Assembly: GCA_037783545.1 (NCBI GenBank)
Contig: JBBELK010000095.1
Span: 1,245,001-1,309,000, forward strand
Source: Henricia sp. BOLD:AAB3569
Lineage: Eukaryota; Echinodermata; Asteroidea; Spinulosida; Echinasteridae
DNA length: 64,000 nucleotides
Reading direction: 5' to 3'
In this document: in pieces, positions 63,748 through 64,000 of the stretch
How the letters are laid out: each line of letters starts with the position of its first letter
How positions within the stretch are numbered: the stretch's first letter is position 1
Position numbers and translations under genes: made by a program
The notes under the pieces: model-generated
What the model was told of the DNA's origin: nothing
What the model saw: the letters and a program-made list of their open reading frames with translations, nothing else
The model's database searches: none

Positions 63748-64000
63748 TTAAAGGGACACACCGGCTTACTGTTTACATAATGTAGCAATCTAGCATCCTT
63801 AACAATAATTTGTCGATGGTCGTTGTGAAATAAAATTATCAAAATGTCACGTAATTAACTAGAAATGCTTAAAATTAACAAAAGAGACAAATGTTGGGCT
63901 ATACGCTTTACCAGCCGTCGCGATGTATTATGTATCATGTGTTTGTAAATAAAAGTAGCGTTCGATATGGGTCGACAAGTGTTTAACCTCGATTCCTTGT
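63748..64000 (+). mobile_element. TTAA ~0.9-kb family, cut by window edge
   Basis: TTAA at 63748-63751, then AGGGACACACCGGCTTACTG and TACGCTTTACCAGCCG, as at 15726; continues like 19045 (GATATGGGTCGACAAGTG). Confidence 0.8.

Noticed and set aside
1-64000. CRISPR arrays, operons, riboswitches or bacterial terminators
   Set aside because: Spliced genes, SINEs and LINEs show eukaryotic nuclear DNA. The repeated short words are inside transposons and lack regular spacer structure.

Overview
The window is animal nuclear DNA: genes with spliceosomal introns, a tRNA-derived SINE family, non-LTR, LTR and tyrosine-recombinase retrotransposons, and dozens of short inverted-repeat DNA transposons. The host proteins (a FAM20-type secretory kinase, the ATP-synthase subunit DAPIT, a TRIM-NHL protein) and the frequent ACATGTAC-type runs suggest a marine invertebrate, perhaps an echinoderm, hemichordate or cephalochordate. 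The exact lineage is not determined.

Three host genes can be rebuilt. (1) On the minus strand, seven coding exons of a FAM20-like secretory-pathway kinase lie at 32487-32081, 22205-22005, 14663-14565, 13917-13805, 9011-8831, 6395-6359 and 3841-3772. All splice phases agree, and the gene runs off the left edge before the catalytic loop. (2) On the minus strand, the small mitochondrial ATP-synthase subunit DAPIT (ATP5MK) is complete in two coding exons (45187-45092 and 43092-42982), with a likely 5'UTR exon near 45397. (3) On the plus strand, a TRIM-NHL gene has a 5'UTR exon ending at 60984 and a coding exon at 61177-62307 with one apparent frameshift, and continues beyond a GTAAGT donor.

Mobile DNA fills most of the rest. 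An apparently intact Ty3/Gypsy element with identical 105-bp LTRs (26145-31231, minus) sits in FAM20 intron 1. Between 51047 and 59490 there is a three-layer nest: a decayed LINE (minus), inside it a TTA-flanked MITE (51949-57777), and inside that a full tyrosine-recombinase (DIRS/PAT/Ngaro-type) retrotransposon (52321-57406) with split direct repeats. Its internal repeat junction lies inside what looks like an intron of gag. Other elements are a minus-strand SINE family, TTAA-flanked hairpin MITEs, hAT MITEs with 8-bp duplications, a MULE-like element with a 9-bp duplication, a 3-kb fold-back element, a near-perfect inverted repeat with ~430-bp arms, a ~200-bp satellite and a ~2-kb tandem duplication.

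A recurring pattern is MITEs whose interior is filled with one short, mostly palindromic word (for example GCAACTAGTTGC, AACAGATCTGTT, AACGTTC, ATCCGTAA). These elements carry different target duplications, so the pattern seems to have arisen in several transposon superfamilies. All homology calls are by eye from translated sequence; no database search was run.
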